Positions 1-6,637 of a DNA stretch of 11,422 nt are shown here, piece by piece. Made by a program: the position numbers and the translations under genes. Numbering within the stretch: position 1 is the first letter of the stretch; each line of letters starts with the position of its first letter. The notes beneath the pieces were generated by a model. The model ran no database searches and was not told where the DNA came from. It saw nothing but the letters and a program-made list of their open reading frames with translations. Location of the stretch: the NCBI GenBank assembly GCA_021731425.1, contig JAKFXJ010000201.1:1-11422 (forward strand), given 5' to 3'. The stretch is from Limnohabitans sp. GTDB taxonomy: Bacteria; Pseudomonadota; Gammaproteobacteria; Burkholderiales; Burkholderiaceae_C.

Positions 1-2
1 GG

Positions 3-95
3 ATCACCAACAACATCTTGTCGATTGCGCAGCAGTGGGTGATCAACACCCGCATGGGCGTGCCGCCGCAGTTCAACTTGCCCAAGTTCAAGTAA
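3..95 (+). CDS. yidC: YidC membrane protein insertase, C-terminal end (partial)
   Basis: This is the last 30 codons of a gene entering from the left edge, ending in TAA. The readable tail contains [13 protein letters not shown] followed by a short Pro-rich, Lys-ending tail ([10 protein letters not shown]). The SIAQQWVIN segment is typical of the last transmembrane helix of bacterial YidC, which inserts and folds inner-membrane proteins with or without SecYEG. The identification rests on this short tail plus the neighbour: yidC directly upstream of mnmE is a conserved order in proteobacteria (rpmH-rnpA-yidD-yidC-mnmE). The catalytic groove and periplasmic domain lie outside the window, so nothing can be said about them. 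Confidence 0.85.
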   Translation: MTNNILSIAQQWVINTRMGVPPQFNLPKFK

Positions 96-101
96 CCCCC
101 C

Positions 102-131
102 AAAAAAGGGCCGCGCAAGCGGCCTTTTTTT
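102..131 (+). terminator. Intrinsic terminator after yidC
   Basis: The arms GGCCGC (109-114) and GCGGCC (119-124) form a perfect 6-bp GC stem closed by a GCAA tetraloop, followed by seven T (125-131). A run of six A (102-107) precedes the stem and can pair with the T tract, so the structure could also act on the opposite strand. It starts 7 nt after the yidC stop codon. It ends only 23 nt before the chosen mnmE start, so it should limit yidC read-through into mnmE. Confidence 0.9.
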
Positions 132-154
132 GCTTCAGCTCACCCAACATCTTT

Positions 155-1567
155 ATGCTCGCCAGACACCAAGAACCCATTGTTGCCATCGCCACCGCCC
201 CCGGTCGTGGCGCGGTGGGCATCGTGCGGGTGTCGGGCCGACAACTGTCGTCGCTGATTCTGGCGCTGTGCGGGCGACCACTCAAACCTCGAGAGGCCAC
301 TTACCTGCCTTTTACAGATGCCGATGGCAGCCCCATTGACCACGGTTTGGCTTTGCACTTCGTGGCGCCGCACTCCTTCACGGGCGAAGATGTGCTGGAG
401 CTGCAAGCGCACGGCGGGCCGGTGGTTTTGCAGCTGCTGGTGGCGCGTTGCCTGCAAGCAGCGGCCGAGGTAGACCCGGCCACAGGTCAGCCCCGTTTGG
501 CGGGTCTGCGCGTGGCGCAACCGGGCGAGTTTTCTGAACGGGCTTTTTTGAATGACAAGATCGACTTGGCGCAGGCCGAGGCGATTGCCGACCTGATCGA
601 CGCCAGCACCGAAGCCGCAGCCCGAAGCGCCAGCCGCTCTTTGGCAGGTGATTTCTCCAAAGAAATCCATGTGCTGCGCGATGCGCTGATCCACCTGCGC
701 ATGTTGGTCGAGGCCACGCTGGACTTCCCTGAGGAAGAGATCGACTTTTTACAAAAGGCCGATGCACAAGGACAATTGACGCGCTTGCAGGCGGCTTTGA
801 TGACGGTGCTGGGCAAAGCCCGGCAAGGCGCTTTGCTGCGTGAGGGCATCAAGGTGGTGATTGCGGGCCAGCCCAATGCGGGCAAGAGCTCGCTGCTCAA
901 CGCGCTGGCCGGGGCAGAGCTGGCCATCGTCACGCCCATTGCGGGCACCACGCGCGATGTGGTGCAACAAACCATTCAGATCGAAGGCGTGCCGCTGCAT
1001 GTGATCGACACCGCCGGGCTGCGCGAAGGAGAGGGGGTGGACGAGGTGGAGCAAATTGGCATCGCACGCGCTTGGGGCCAAATCGACAACGCCGATGCCG
1101 TGCTGTTTTTGCACGACCTGACGCGCGTGGGCCAAGCCGAATACGACCAAGCCGACGCTGATATCGATTCAGCCTTGAAGACGCGACTGCCCACCAGCGT
1201 GACCGTGATCGACGTGTGGAACAAAGCCGACGCAGCGAGCAGCACACAAGAACGCACCGGCTTGACGCTGTCTGCCCGCACGGGAGAGGGCCTGCAAGCC
1301 CTGCGCCAGCAACTGCTGCAACAAGCCGGTTGGCAACAAGCCAGCGAAGGCCTGTTCATCGCCCGCGAACGCCATGTGCAAGCCCTGCACCGCGTGCGCG
1401 AACACCTGGAAATGGCCGATGCGCATTTGGCAGCGCAAGCGCAAAACCTCGACCTGCTGGCCGAAGAGCTGCGCTTGGGCCAAAACGCCCTCAACGAGAT
1501 CACGGGCGAGTTCAGCGCCGACGATTTGCTGGGCGTGATCTTTTCGAGCTTTTGTATCGGCAAGTAA
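155..1567 (+). CDS. mnmE: tRNA uridine-5-carboxymethylaminomethyl modification GTPase MnmE
   Basis: MnmE works with MnmG to install the (carboxymethyl)aminomethyl group on the wobble uridine (U34) of certain tRNAs, using GTP, a folate one-carbon donor and FAD (known for the family). The protein is 470 aa, a normal length. The N-terminal folate-binding domain begins [20 protein letters not shown]. The inserted G domain shows G1 GQPNAGKS (238-245), G2 TTRD (265-268), G3 DTAG (285-288) and G4 NKAD (356-359). The protein ends in FCIGK, whose Cys is the conserved C-terminal catalytic residue. The frame stays open upstream to an ATG at 35, but that start would overlap yidC and add 40 residues that do not look like MnmE; the ATG at 155 matches the family N-terminus. 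No clear Shine-Dalgarno sequence precedes it. Confidence 0.97.
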   Translation: MLARHQEPIVAIATAPGRGAVGIVRVSGRQLSSLILALCGRPLKPREATYLPFTDADGSPIDHGLALHFVAPHSFTGEDVLELQAHGGPVVLQLLVARCLQAAAEVDPATGQPRLAGLRVAQPGEFSERAFLNDKIDLAQAEAIADLIDASTEAAARSASRSLAGDFSKEIHVLRDALIHLRMLVEATLDFPEEEIDFLQKADAQGQLTRLQAALMTVLGKARQGALLREGIKVVIAGQPNAGKSSLLNALAGAELAIVTPIAGTTRDVVQQTIQIEGVPLHVIDTAGLREGEGVDEVEQIGIARAWGQIDNADAVLFLHDLTRVGQAEYDQADADIDSALKTRLPTSVTVIDVWNKADAASSTQERTGLTLSARTGEGLQALRQQLLQQAGWQQASEGLFIARERHVQALHRVREHLEMADAHLAAQAQNLDLLAEELRLGQNALNEITGEFSADDLLGVIFSSFCIGK

Positions 1568-1688
1568 GCCGCTGCGGTGGTTGCCACCCGGGCTTGTACC
1601 ACTCGGAAACAGCCTCCCCTTCCCACATTCTTGTTGAACCCAGCCACCCATTTGATTAGGGTTTGCGTGGGTGCGTCCGCGGTTATTT

Positions 1689-1698
1689 TTGTGCACAA
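1689..1698. promoter_or_regulatory. Palindrome TTGTGCACAA, candidate GntR operator
   Basis: This is a perfect 10-bp palindrome ending 10 nt before the ATG of the GntR-family gene. Operators of the FCD/FadR-type GntR subfamily are usually short palindromes built on GT...AC half-sites, and many of these regulators repress their own promoter. A site this close to the start codon would overlap the promoter or transcription start. No convincing -35/-10 pair could be assigned nearby, and no second copy was found in the window. The operator role is inferred from position and symmetry only. Confidence 0.5.
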
Positions 1699-1708
1699 TT
1701 TGTGAATC

Positions 1709-2398
1709 ATGCAAGAAATAACCGCCAGTACCACCGTCTCTGAGCAAGCTTTCCAAGCTTTGCGCTTGGACGTTTTATCCGGCCGCCATGAGCCGGAAAC
1801 CAAACTCAAAGTGGATGCCCTGCAACAGCAATATGGGTTTTCCAGCAGTCCGCTGCGCGAGGCCCTGAACCGTTTGGTGCAAGAGGGCTTGGTCAAGGCC
1901 GATGAGCGTCGCGGCTTTAGAGTGGCCGCCATGTCGCCAGAAGATCTGGCCGACATCACCAAAATGCGCCTGATGCTCGATGTGACCGCGCTGCAGGAAT
2001 CGATCCAACACGGCGACGACGCTTGGGAAGCGAACATTGTGGCGAGCTTTCACCGCCTCGAAAAAATCGAGTCCCGTCTGCCACAAGGGCCCGTCGTTTT
2101 GGACGCCGAGTGGAGCCAGCGCCACCGGGACTTTCACATGTCACTGATTGCCGCCTGCCCCTCTGAGCGCCAACTGGCCTGGAGCATGAGCTTGTTTGAC
2201 CAGGCCGAGCGCTATCGCCATTTCGCCGCACGCAACCGAACTGTGCTCAAAAAGAAAGATGCCGAGCACCGCGCCCTGATGAAGGCCGTGGTGCGGCGCG
2301 ATGCGCCCACCGCCACACAGATGCTCAGCGAACACATTGCCAGCACTCAGACCAATGTGTTGGCTGCTTTTGCGCTGATGCAAAAAAATCGCACCTGA
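1709..2398 (+). CDS. GntR family transcriptional regulator, FCD (FadR-type) subfamily
   Basis: This 229-aa protein has the layout of an FCD-type GntR regulator. An N-terminal winged helix-turn-helix is visible at about residues 10-75, including the recognition-helix region SSSPLREALNRLVQEGLV (45-62). An all-helical C-terminal effector domain spans about residues 80-220. FCD domains often bind a metal through an Asp and three His and sense small carboxylic acids. Here H143, H187 and H209 sit at the expected positions, while the usual Asp four residues before the first His is H139. It is the first gene of a co-directional run ending at 6489 and lies 25 nt before the VOC gene, so it is the likely local regulator, probably a repressor released by a pathway substrate. 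No Shine-Dalgarno sequence is visible; the transcript may be leaderless or weakly translated. Confidence 0.9.
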   Translation: MQEITASTTVSEQAFQALRLDVLSGRHEPETKLKVDALQQQYGFSSSPLREALNRLVQEGLVKADERRGFRVAAMSPEDLADITKMRLMLDVTALQESIQHGDDAWEANIVASFHRLEKIESRLPQGPVVLDAEWSQRHRDFHMSLIAACPSERQLAWSMSLFDQAERYRHFAARNRTVLKKKDAEHRALMKAVVRRDAPTATQMLSEHIASTQTNVLAAFALMQKNRT

Positions 2399-2423
2399 TT
2401 TTTAACCTTCAACCCAAGACCCT

Positions 2424-2963
2424 ATGCTGAAAGTTAGCAAACCCACCCCTTCTCATTTCGGCATCTATGTTTGGGATGTCGACAAAATGGTGAACTTTTA
2501 CACCTCGGTTTTTGGCATGGTGGTCAATGACCGAGGGGTAGGTAAAACCTTCAAAGCCCCCTTGGTTTTTTTGAGTTCGACACCCGACCAACACCACCAG
2601 TTGGTCATCGCGGGTGGACGTCCGCCAGAGGCCACCTTCAGCACGGTGATGCAACTGTCTTTTGCAGTGCCGTCCATCCAGTCGCTGCGCGATTTGCGTG
2701 ACAAAGCCATGGCCTTGGGTGCAACCAAGGTCATGCCCATGAACCACGGCAATGCTTTGTCTGTTTACTTCGCTGACCCCGAGGGCAACACGGTGGAAAC
2801 CTACATCGACATGCCTTTTTACATCTCTCAGCCACACGGCGATCCGCTCGACCTGAGCCAAGACGATGCCACCATCCTGCGCGAAACCGAAGCGATCTGC
2901 CGCAGTGACCCCAGCTTCATGCCGATTGACCAATGGCAAGCGCAATTTCTTCAAAAAATCTAA
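2424..2963 (+). CDS. VOC-superfamily metalloenzyme (glyoxalase / extradiol dioxygenase-like)
   Basis: The 179-aa protein contains one vicinal-oxygen-chelate domain made of two beta-alpha-beta-beta-beta modules. Module 1 begins SHFGIYVWDVDKMVNFYTSV (10-29). Module 2 begins around MQLSFAVPS (76-84) and ends with the hallmark FADPEGNTVETYID (116-129). By spacing against this superfamily, candidate metal-site residues are H11, H57 or H58, Q77 and E125. The usual His at the start of module 2 is Gln. A tail of about 50 residues follows the VOC fold. Members include glyoxalase I, extradiol ring-cleavage dioxygenases, methylmalonyl-CoA epimerase and resistance proteins, so the reaction cannot be named. 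Placement directly before an FAH-family gene fits meta-cleavage-like or isomerase chemistry in a catabolic route (inference). The gap to the next gene is 24 nt. Confidence 0.85.
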   Translation: MLKVSKPTPSHFGIYVWDVDKMVNFYTSVFGMVVNDRGVGKTFKAPLVFLSSTPDQHHQLVIAGGRPPEATFSTVMQLSFAVPSIQSLRDLRDKAMALGATKVMPMNHGNALSVYFADPEGNTVETYIDMPFYISQPHGDPLDLSQDDATILRETEAICRSDPSFMPIDQWQAQFLQKI

Positions 2964-2976
2964 ACCCATTTCACCC

Positions 2977-2981
2977 AAGGA
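2977..2981 (+). promoter_or_regulatory. Shine-Dalgarno site for the FAH-family gene
   Basis: AAGGA lies 6 nt before the ATG at 2988 and supports this start over alternatives. Confidence 0.65.
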
Positions 2982-2987
2982 ACTTTC

Positions 2988-3854
2988 ATGAAATTACTCT
3001 CCTTTGTTCACCAAGGCCGCGAAACATGGGGCGCCGTGACAGGCCCAAACACCGTGGTGGATCTGGGTCAAGCGATGCCGCAATTTTCCTCGCTCACCGA
3101 CTACATTGCCTCCGGCGCTTACCTGCAAGCGCAGCACGATGCGGCCCAACAAAAGACGTCCATTGCCATGGGCGACATCACCTTCTTGCCCGTCATCCCC
3201 AAACCGGAAAAGATCGTGTGTGCCGTGCGCAACTACATGGACCACCACAAAGAAGTGTTGGCTGCAGGCATGCAGCGCGAACTCTCTGAAGAGCCGCCTA
3301 TTTTTCTGCGCGTTTGGCGCTCACAGGTCGCGCATGGCCAACCCATCATTTGCCCCAAGGTATCGGGTTCGCTCGACTGGGAAGGCGAATTGGCCGTGAT
3401 CATCGGCAAAGAAGGCCGCAACATTTCGGAAGCCGATGCGTTTGACCATGTGGCGGGCTACTCTTGCTACAACGATGGCAGCATCCGCGAATGGCAATTC
3501 CACGCCAAGCAAATCGCATCGGGCAAAAACTTCGAATCCACCGGCGGCTTTGGACCCTGGATGGTCACCGCAGACGAAATCGCGCCCAACCAAGAACTGA
3601 AGCTGACCACGCGCTTGAACGGCGAAGTGGTTCAGTCCAGCCACACCGGGCACATGATCTTCCCGATCGCCAAGTTGATCAGCTACGCCTCCACCATCTT
3701 CACATTGGTGCCCGGCGATGTGATCGCCACTGGCACACCCGCAGGCGTGGGCTGGAGCCGCAAGCCGCAATGGTTCATGAAGCCCGGCGATGTGTGTGAG
3801 GTTGAGATCGAAGGCATTGGCACTTTGGTCAACCCCATCGCCGCCCAAGCCTAA
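2988..3854 (+). CDS. Fumarylacetoacetate hydrolase (FAH) family protein
   Basis: This 288-aa protein has a full FAH domain. The family cleaves or rearranges C-C bonds next to keto groups (fumarylacetoacetate and acylpyruvate hydrolases, HpaG-type decarboxylase/isomerases, 2-hydroxyhepta-2,4-diene-1,7-dioate isomerases) with a Mg2+/Mn2+ ion. Visible landmarks are the NYMDHHKE segment (82-89), the metal-binding Glu pair in DWEGELAVIIG (E132, E134), the third ligand D163 in YNDGSIREWQ, a Lys-containing loop QIASGKNFES (K180), FGPW (188-191), and the conserved GTPAGVG (249-255). The N-terminal about 65 residues form the smaller cap region common in the family. All expected metal ligands are present, so it should be active. 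The exact substrate is not deducible. It is translated from its own AAGGA site and is followed after 14 nt by the MDR oxidoreductase gene, so the two are almost certainly co-transcribed. Confidence 0.93.
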   Translation: MKLLSFVHQGRETWGAVTGPNTVVDLGQAMPQFSSLTDYIASGAYLQAQHDAAQQKTSIAMGDITFLPVIPKPEKIVCAVRNYMDHHKEVLAAGMQRELSEEPPIFLRVWRSQVAHGQPIICPKVSGSLDWEGELAVIIGKEGRNISEADAFDHVAGYSCYNDGSIREWQFHAKQIASGKNFESTGGFGPWMVTADEIAPNQELKLTTRLNGEVVQSSHTGHMIFPIAKLISYASTIFTLVPGDVIATGTPAGVGWSRKPQWFMKPGDVCEVEIEGIGTLVNPIAAQA

Positions 3855-3868
3855 ACGCCAGCCTGAAC

Positions 3869-4867
3869 ATGAAAGCGATCCAAGTCCATGTGCCTGGCGG
3901 CCCCGAAAACCTTCTGGAGGTGACCCTTCCAGAGCCGGTGGTTGGTCGTGGACAGGTTCGCGTCAAGGCCAGCACCATCGGGGTGGGTCGCCCGGATGTG
4001 CTGTTGCGCAAAGGCACTTACAAATGGATGCCACCACTGCCAGCCATTCCGGGCGCCGAATTGGCGGGTGTGGTGGACGCGCTGGGTGAGGGCGTCACGT
4101 CATGGCAAGTGGGTGACCGCGTGCTGGTCAGCGCCCGTGAATTGCCCCAACGAGGCGGCTGTTATGCAGAAGCCATCGTGGTGCCCGAAGATGCACCCTA
4201 CCGATTGCCGGACACCGTTTCGTTCGACGATGCGGTGAGTCTGCCCAATTTGCAGCTGGCTTTGGCGCTTTTGCAGATCGGAGGCCCCACAACAGCATCA
4301 CAGGCGCCCTATGTGTTGATCACAGGCGCCTCGGGCGGTGTGGCGGGCATGTTATGTCAGGTGGCCAAGCTCCAAGGCTTTGTCACCATAGGCACCAGCA
4401 GAAGCCGTGACAAAGCTGAGTTTGCTTTGGCGCATGGTTTTGACCATGTCATTTGCACCGACGAGGAAACAAGCAAAGACCGCTTGGAGCACATCACACA
4501 TGGCAAGGGCTTGAATCTGGTGTTCGACCACTTGGGCGGGCAAAGTTTGATCAACGGGCTCAAGAGCCTCGCTCCGTTTGGCACGCTGGTGTCCTACAAC
4601 ATCGTGCAGGGCCCGCCCGCCGAAGACACCTTCCAGGTGATGCGGCAATTGCTGGAAAAGAGCCTGGCCATCCGGTGTTTTTCCATGCACACCTTCGATG
4701 CAGACCGAGACACACGACGCGGGCTGATGAACGAGGCCATCGCGCTGTTGGCGCAGCGACACGTCAGTTTTTCACCCCCTCAGATTTTCAGACTCAGCGA
4801 GGTCCAAAAAACCCACGTTTTGCTTGACCAAGGTCTTGTCAGCGGCAAGCTGGTCATGCACCCATGA
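3869..4867 (+). CDS. MDR-superfamily NAD(P)H:quinone oxidoreductase-like, zinc-independent
   Basis: The 332-aa protein belongs to the medium-chain dehydrogenase/reductase superfamily. The GroES-like N-terminal domain contains GRPDVLLRKGTY (40-51), PGAELAGVV (61-69) and the VGDRV turn (81-85). The Rossmann domain has the nucleotide-binding loop GASGGVAG (153-160), where the quinone-reductase branch usually has a GAAGGVG-like loop. Neither the Cys/His ligands of the catalytic zinc nor the four-Cys structural zinc lobe is visible, which points to the quinone oxidoreductase / enoyl-reductase branch rather than zinc alcohol dehydrogenases. It likely reduces an activated C=C bond or a quinone using NADPH. 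In this operon it could act on an unsaturated product of the upstream VOC/FAH enzymes (inference). It is separated by 14 nt from the FAH gene and by 55 nt from the Bug-type receptor gene. Confidence 0.9.
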   Translation: MKAIQVHVPGGPENLLEVTLPEPVVGRGQVRVKASTIGVGRPDVLLRKGTYKWMPPLPAIPGAELAGVVDALGEGVTSWQVGDRVLVSARELPQRGGCYAEAIVVPEDAPYRLPDTVSFDDAVSLPNLQLALALLQIGGPTTASQAPYVLITGASGGVAGMLCQVAKLQGFVTIGTSRSRDKAEFALAHGFDHVICTDEETSKDRLEHITHGKGLNLVFDHLGGQSLINGLKSLAPFGTLVSYNIVQGPPAEDTFQVMRQLLEKSLAIRCFSMHTFDADRDTRRGLMNEAIALLAQRHVSFSPPQIFRLSEVQKTHVLLDQGLVSGKLVMHP

Positions 4868-4911
4868 CCTGCCGCTGAACCCGTGCATTTGACAGTGATA
4901 CTTTTATAACC

Positions 4912-4916
4912 AGGAG
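4912..4916 (+). promoter_or_regulatory. Strong Shine-Dalgarno site for the Bug-type receptor gene
   Basis: AGGAG lies 6 nt before the ATG at 4923. It is one of the two best ribosome-binding sites in the window, consistent with high expression of a periplasmic receptor compared with its operon partners. Confidence 0.75.
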
Positions 4917-4922
4917 ACAAAA

Positions 4923-5891
4923 ATGATTCGCAGACAACTTCTCGCCACTTTGACCCTCACCGCCTTGGCAATGCCAGGGGTAGCACTGGCACAAGCCTAT
5001 CCGGACCGCCCCATCAAGGTCATGCAAGGTTTTGCACCTGGCGGCAACGCTGACAACATTGCCCGAACTGTGGGCATGGAAATGAGCAAGGGCTTGGGCC
5101 AAAACATCGTGGTCGAAGCACAGGCTGGCGCAGGCGGCACCATTGCGGCCACTACCGTGGCCAAAGCCAGGCCCGATGGCTACACCTTGCTGTTGGCCAC
5201 TGGCGGGCACGCAGTGGCAGGCGCCATTTACAACAACTTGGCTTACCGCACGGTACAAGACTTTGAGATGGTCAGTACCATCACTTACTTCCCGTTTTTG
5301 GTGGTCGTTCCGGCCAACAGCAAATATGCCAGCCTGTCGGCCTTGCTGGCCGCAGCCAGAGCGAACCCCACCGAGTTGAGCTATGGAACAGCGGGTATCG
5401 GATCAACCCACCATTTGGCGGGTGAGTTGCTCGCCAGCATGTCCAAAACCAAGCTGCTGCATGTGCCGTTCAGAGGCGATTCGGCTTCGTTGACCGCGCT
5501 GCTGGGGGGCGAAATTCCGATGATCATTGCCCCGCCCACAGCGGTGTTGGCGAACATCAAAGCTGGAAAACTCAAGGCCATTGCCACCACGGGTCCACAA
5601 AGATGGCAGGGGCTCCCCGATGTCCCTACAGCGGCGGAGCAAGGGGTCGCCGGTTATGACGTCCAATCGTGGGCTGGCCTGATGGCGCCCGTGGGTACAC
5701 CACGGCCTGTGGTGGATCGCCTGAATGCCGAATTGCAAAAAGCATTGCTGGTCCCAGCAGTGAAAGCGCGACTTGAAGAAATGGGTGGAGAGGTTCGCGG
5801 CAGCACACCCGATGAAATGCGGACCATGGTCGCCAACCAGACCCAAAAATGGATTCAAGTGGTGAACGAAGCCAAGATTCCCAAAAACTAA
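4923..5891 (+). CDS. Tripartite tricarboxylate transporter substrate-binding protein (Bug/TctC family)
   Basis: This is a 322-aa periplasmic receptor. The N-terminus has two Arg, a hydrophobic core (LLATLTLTALAMPGVALA) and a cleavage site after ALA (residue 23), giving a mature protein that begins QAYPDRPIK, as is typical for Bug proteins. Family landmarks are the ligand loop FAPGGNADN (37-45), the GAGGT turn (69-73), RPDGYTLLLAT (83-93), SYGTAGIGSTHHLAGELL (153-170) and HVPFRGDSASLTALLGGEI (180-198). Bug proteins bind small carboxylates, amino acids or aromatic acids in a Venus flytrap fold and deliver them to a TctA/TctB membrane pair or act in sensing. No tctA or tctB lies in the window, so this is an orphan receptor, which is common in Burkholderiales. 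Its operon position suggests it captures the pathway substrate (inference). Confidence 0.95.
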   Translation: MIRRQLLATLTLTALAMPGVALAQAYPDRPIKVMQGFAPGGNADNIARTVGMEMSKGLGQNIVVEAQAGAGGTIAATTVAKARPDGYTLLLATGGHAVAGAIYNNLAYRTVQDFEMVSTITYFPFLVVVPANSKYASLSALLAAARANPTELSYGTAGIGSTHHLAGELLASMSKTKLLHVPFRGDSASLTALLGGEIPMIIAPPTAVLANIKAGKLKAIATTGPQRWQGLPDVPTAAEQGVAGYDVQSWAGLMAPVGTPRPVVDRLNAELQKALLVPAVKARLEEMGGEVRGSTPDEMRTMVANQTQKWIQVVNEAKIPKN

Positions 5892-5910
5892 ACCGATACA
5901 AAATCACGCC

Positions 5911-6489
5911 ATGTCCCTGATCCAAATCCGCAAGCGCAGTCTGACCATCGAAACCACGTACCACGAAGGTGGACCAGTCTCCGACCAACCCTTGAAACTT
6001 GCCGCAGCTTGTGCGGTGATTCAAAACCCCTACGCAGGCCGCTATGAGCCCGACCTTCACCCCTTCATGGCCGAGCTCAGGTCTTTAGGGACGCTGCTCG
6101 CGCAGGAGCTGATTGACACATTGGGCAAAGACAACATCGAGGTGTACAGCAAAGCGGCCATCGTGGGGGTCAATGGCGAGATGGAACATGGCGCTGTCTG
6201 GCACGAGGCAGGGGGGTGGGCCATGCGGTCTTTGCTGGGTGACCCCAAAGCCATCGTCCCTGCCAGCAAAGTTGTCGCCAGTGCCGGTTACCGTTTGATG
6301 GTGCCCGTCCATTACATTCACGCTTGTTATGTGCGCAGCCATTTCAACAGCATGGAAGTGGGCATCCAAGACGCCCCTCGGCCCAATGAAATTTTGTTTG
6401 CCTTGGTCATGGGTACGGGTGGCCGTATCCACTCGAGACTCGGTGGTTTGACCAAGGAAGCGGTTTCTGTCCACGACGGTCAGCGCTGA
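5911..6489 (+). CDS. DUF1185 / 'amino acid synthesis family' protein (AA_synth, PF06684)
   Basis: The 192-aa protein is about the usual length of the DUF1185 family. Recognisable conserved blocks are NPYAGRY (39-45), KAAIVGVNGEMEHG (81-94), the KAIVPASK segment (113-120), YVRSHF (140-145), DAPRPNE (154-160) and GTGGRIHSRLGGL (168-180). Structures of family members show a variant of the Bacillus chorismate mutase fold. The 'amino acid synthesis' name is historical, and I know of no firmly established reaction for the family. Conserved His, Arg and Asp residues in these blocks suggest a catalytic site. It is the last gene of the run, 19 nt after the Bug-type gene and without an obvious Shine-Dalgarno site, and is followed by 154 nt without a gene. 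It probably performs a step in the same catabolic route (inference). Confidence 0.85.
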   Translation: MSLIQIRKRSLTIETTYHEGGPVSDQPLKLAAACAVIQNPYAGRYEPDLHPFMAELRSLGTLLAQELIDTLGKDNIEVYSKAAIVGVNGEMEHGAVWHEAGGWAMRSLLGDPKAIVPASKVVASAGYRLMVPVHYIHACYVRSHFNSMEVGIQDAPRPNEILFALVMGTGGRIHSRLGGLTKEAVSVHDGQR

Positions 6490-6602
6490 AGCATCTGTGA
6501 AAACAGTCGGCTGGGGTTCGTTTCAACAGCCCTTCCCGAAAAACTTCGGCGCCTCTGTGGGGGCATGCATCAATCGGTCACGCCTGTGACTGTTTGTGTG
6601 CA

Positions 6603-6637
6603 TCGATGGGTACAAGATGTGTATCTTTGCCCATCGA
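6603..6637 (+). other. Two-part hairpin in the leader of the desaturase gene
   Basis: The outer arms TCGATGGG (6603-6610) and CCCATCGA (6630-6637) are perfect 8-bp complements. Inside them, CAAGAT (6613-6618) pairs with ATCTT plus G6629, with one bulged T, around a GTGT loop. Together this is roughly 14 bp of stem in 35 nt, ending 6 nt before the ATG at 6644. Just upstream, GTCAC (6577-6581) and GTGAC (6586-6590) form a second small hairpin. There is no T tract, so it is not an intrinsic terminator. It would place the ribosome-binding region next to or within RNA structure, or it could be a DNA operator. No regulatory function is demonstrated. Confidence 0.5.

Noticed and set aside
35..154. 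Upstream in-frame ATG at 35 as an alternative mnmE start
   Set aside because: It would lie inside yidC, read through the terminator hairpin, and add 40 residues without resemblance to MnmE; the ATG at 155 matches the family N-terminus.
1550..1567. 3' end of mnmE as an integration site for a genomic island
   Set aside because: The mnmE (trmE/thdF) 3' end is a known target for SGI1-type elements, but I see no integrase gene and no second copy of the end sequence in the window, and base composition downstream is not clearly different.
1576..1588. GGTGG-TTG-CCACC hairpin after mnmE as a terminator
   Set aside because: The stem is only 5 bp and no T tract follows; not supportable as an intrinsic terminator.
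976..2037. Antisense open frame of about 353 codons spanning mnmE and the GntR gene
   Set aside because: It is Ser/Arg/Ala-rich low-complexity translation with no motif and crosses two real genes and their spacer.
4889..4910. TTGACA (4889-4894) and TATAAC (4905-4910) as a sigma-70 promoter before the Bug-type gene
   Set aside because: Both hexamers are good, but the spacer is only 10 nt instead of about 17, so they cannot work together as a normal promoter; not listed as a feature.
6495..6549. Several small hairpins after the DUF1185 gene (CTGT/ACAG, GGCTG/CAGCC, CCGAA/TTCGG) as a terminator
   Set aside because: Stems are 4-5 bp and none is followed by a T run, so none looks like an intrinsic terminator; the operon end is left unassigned.
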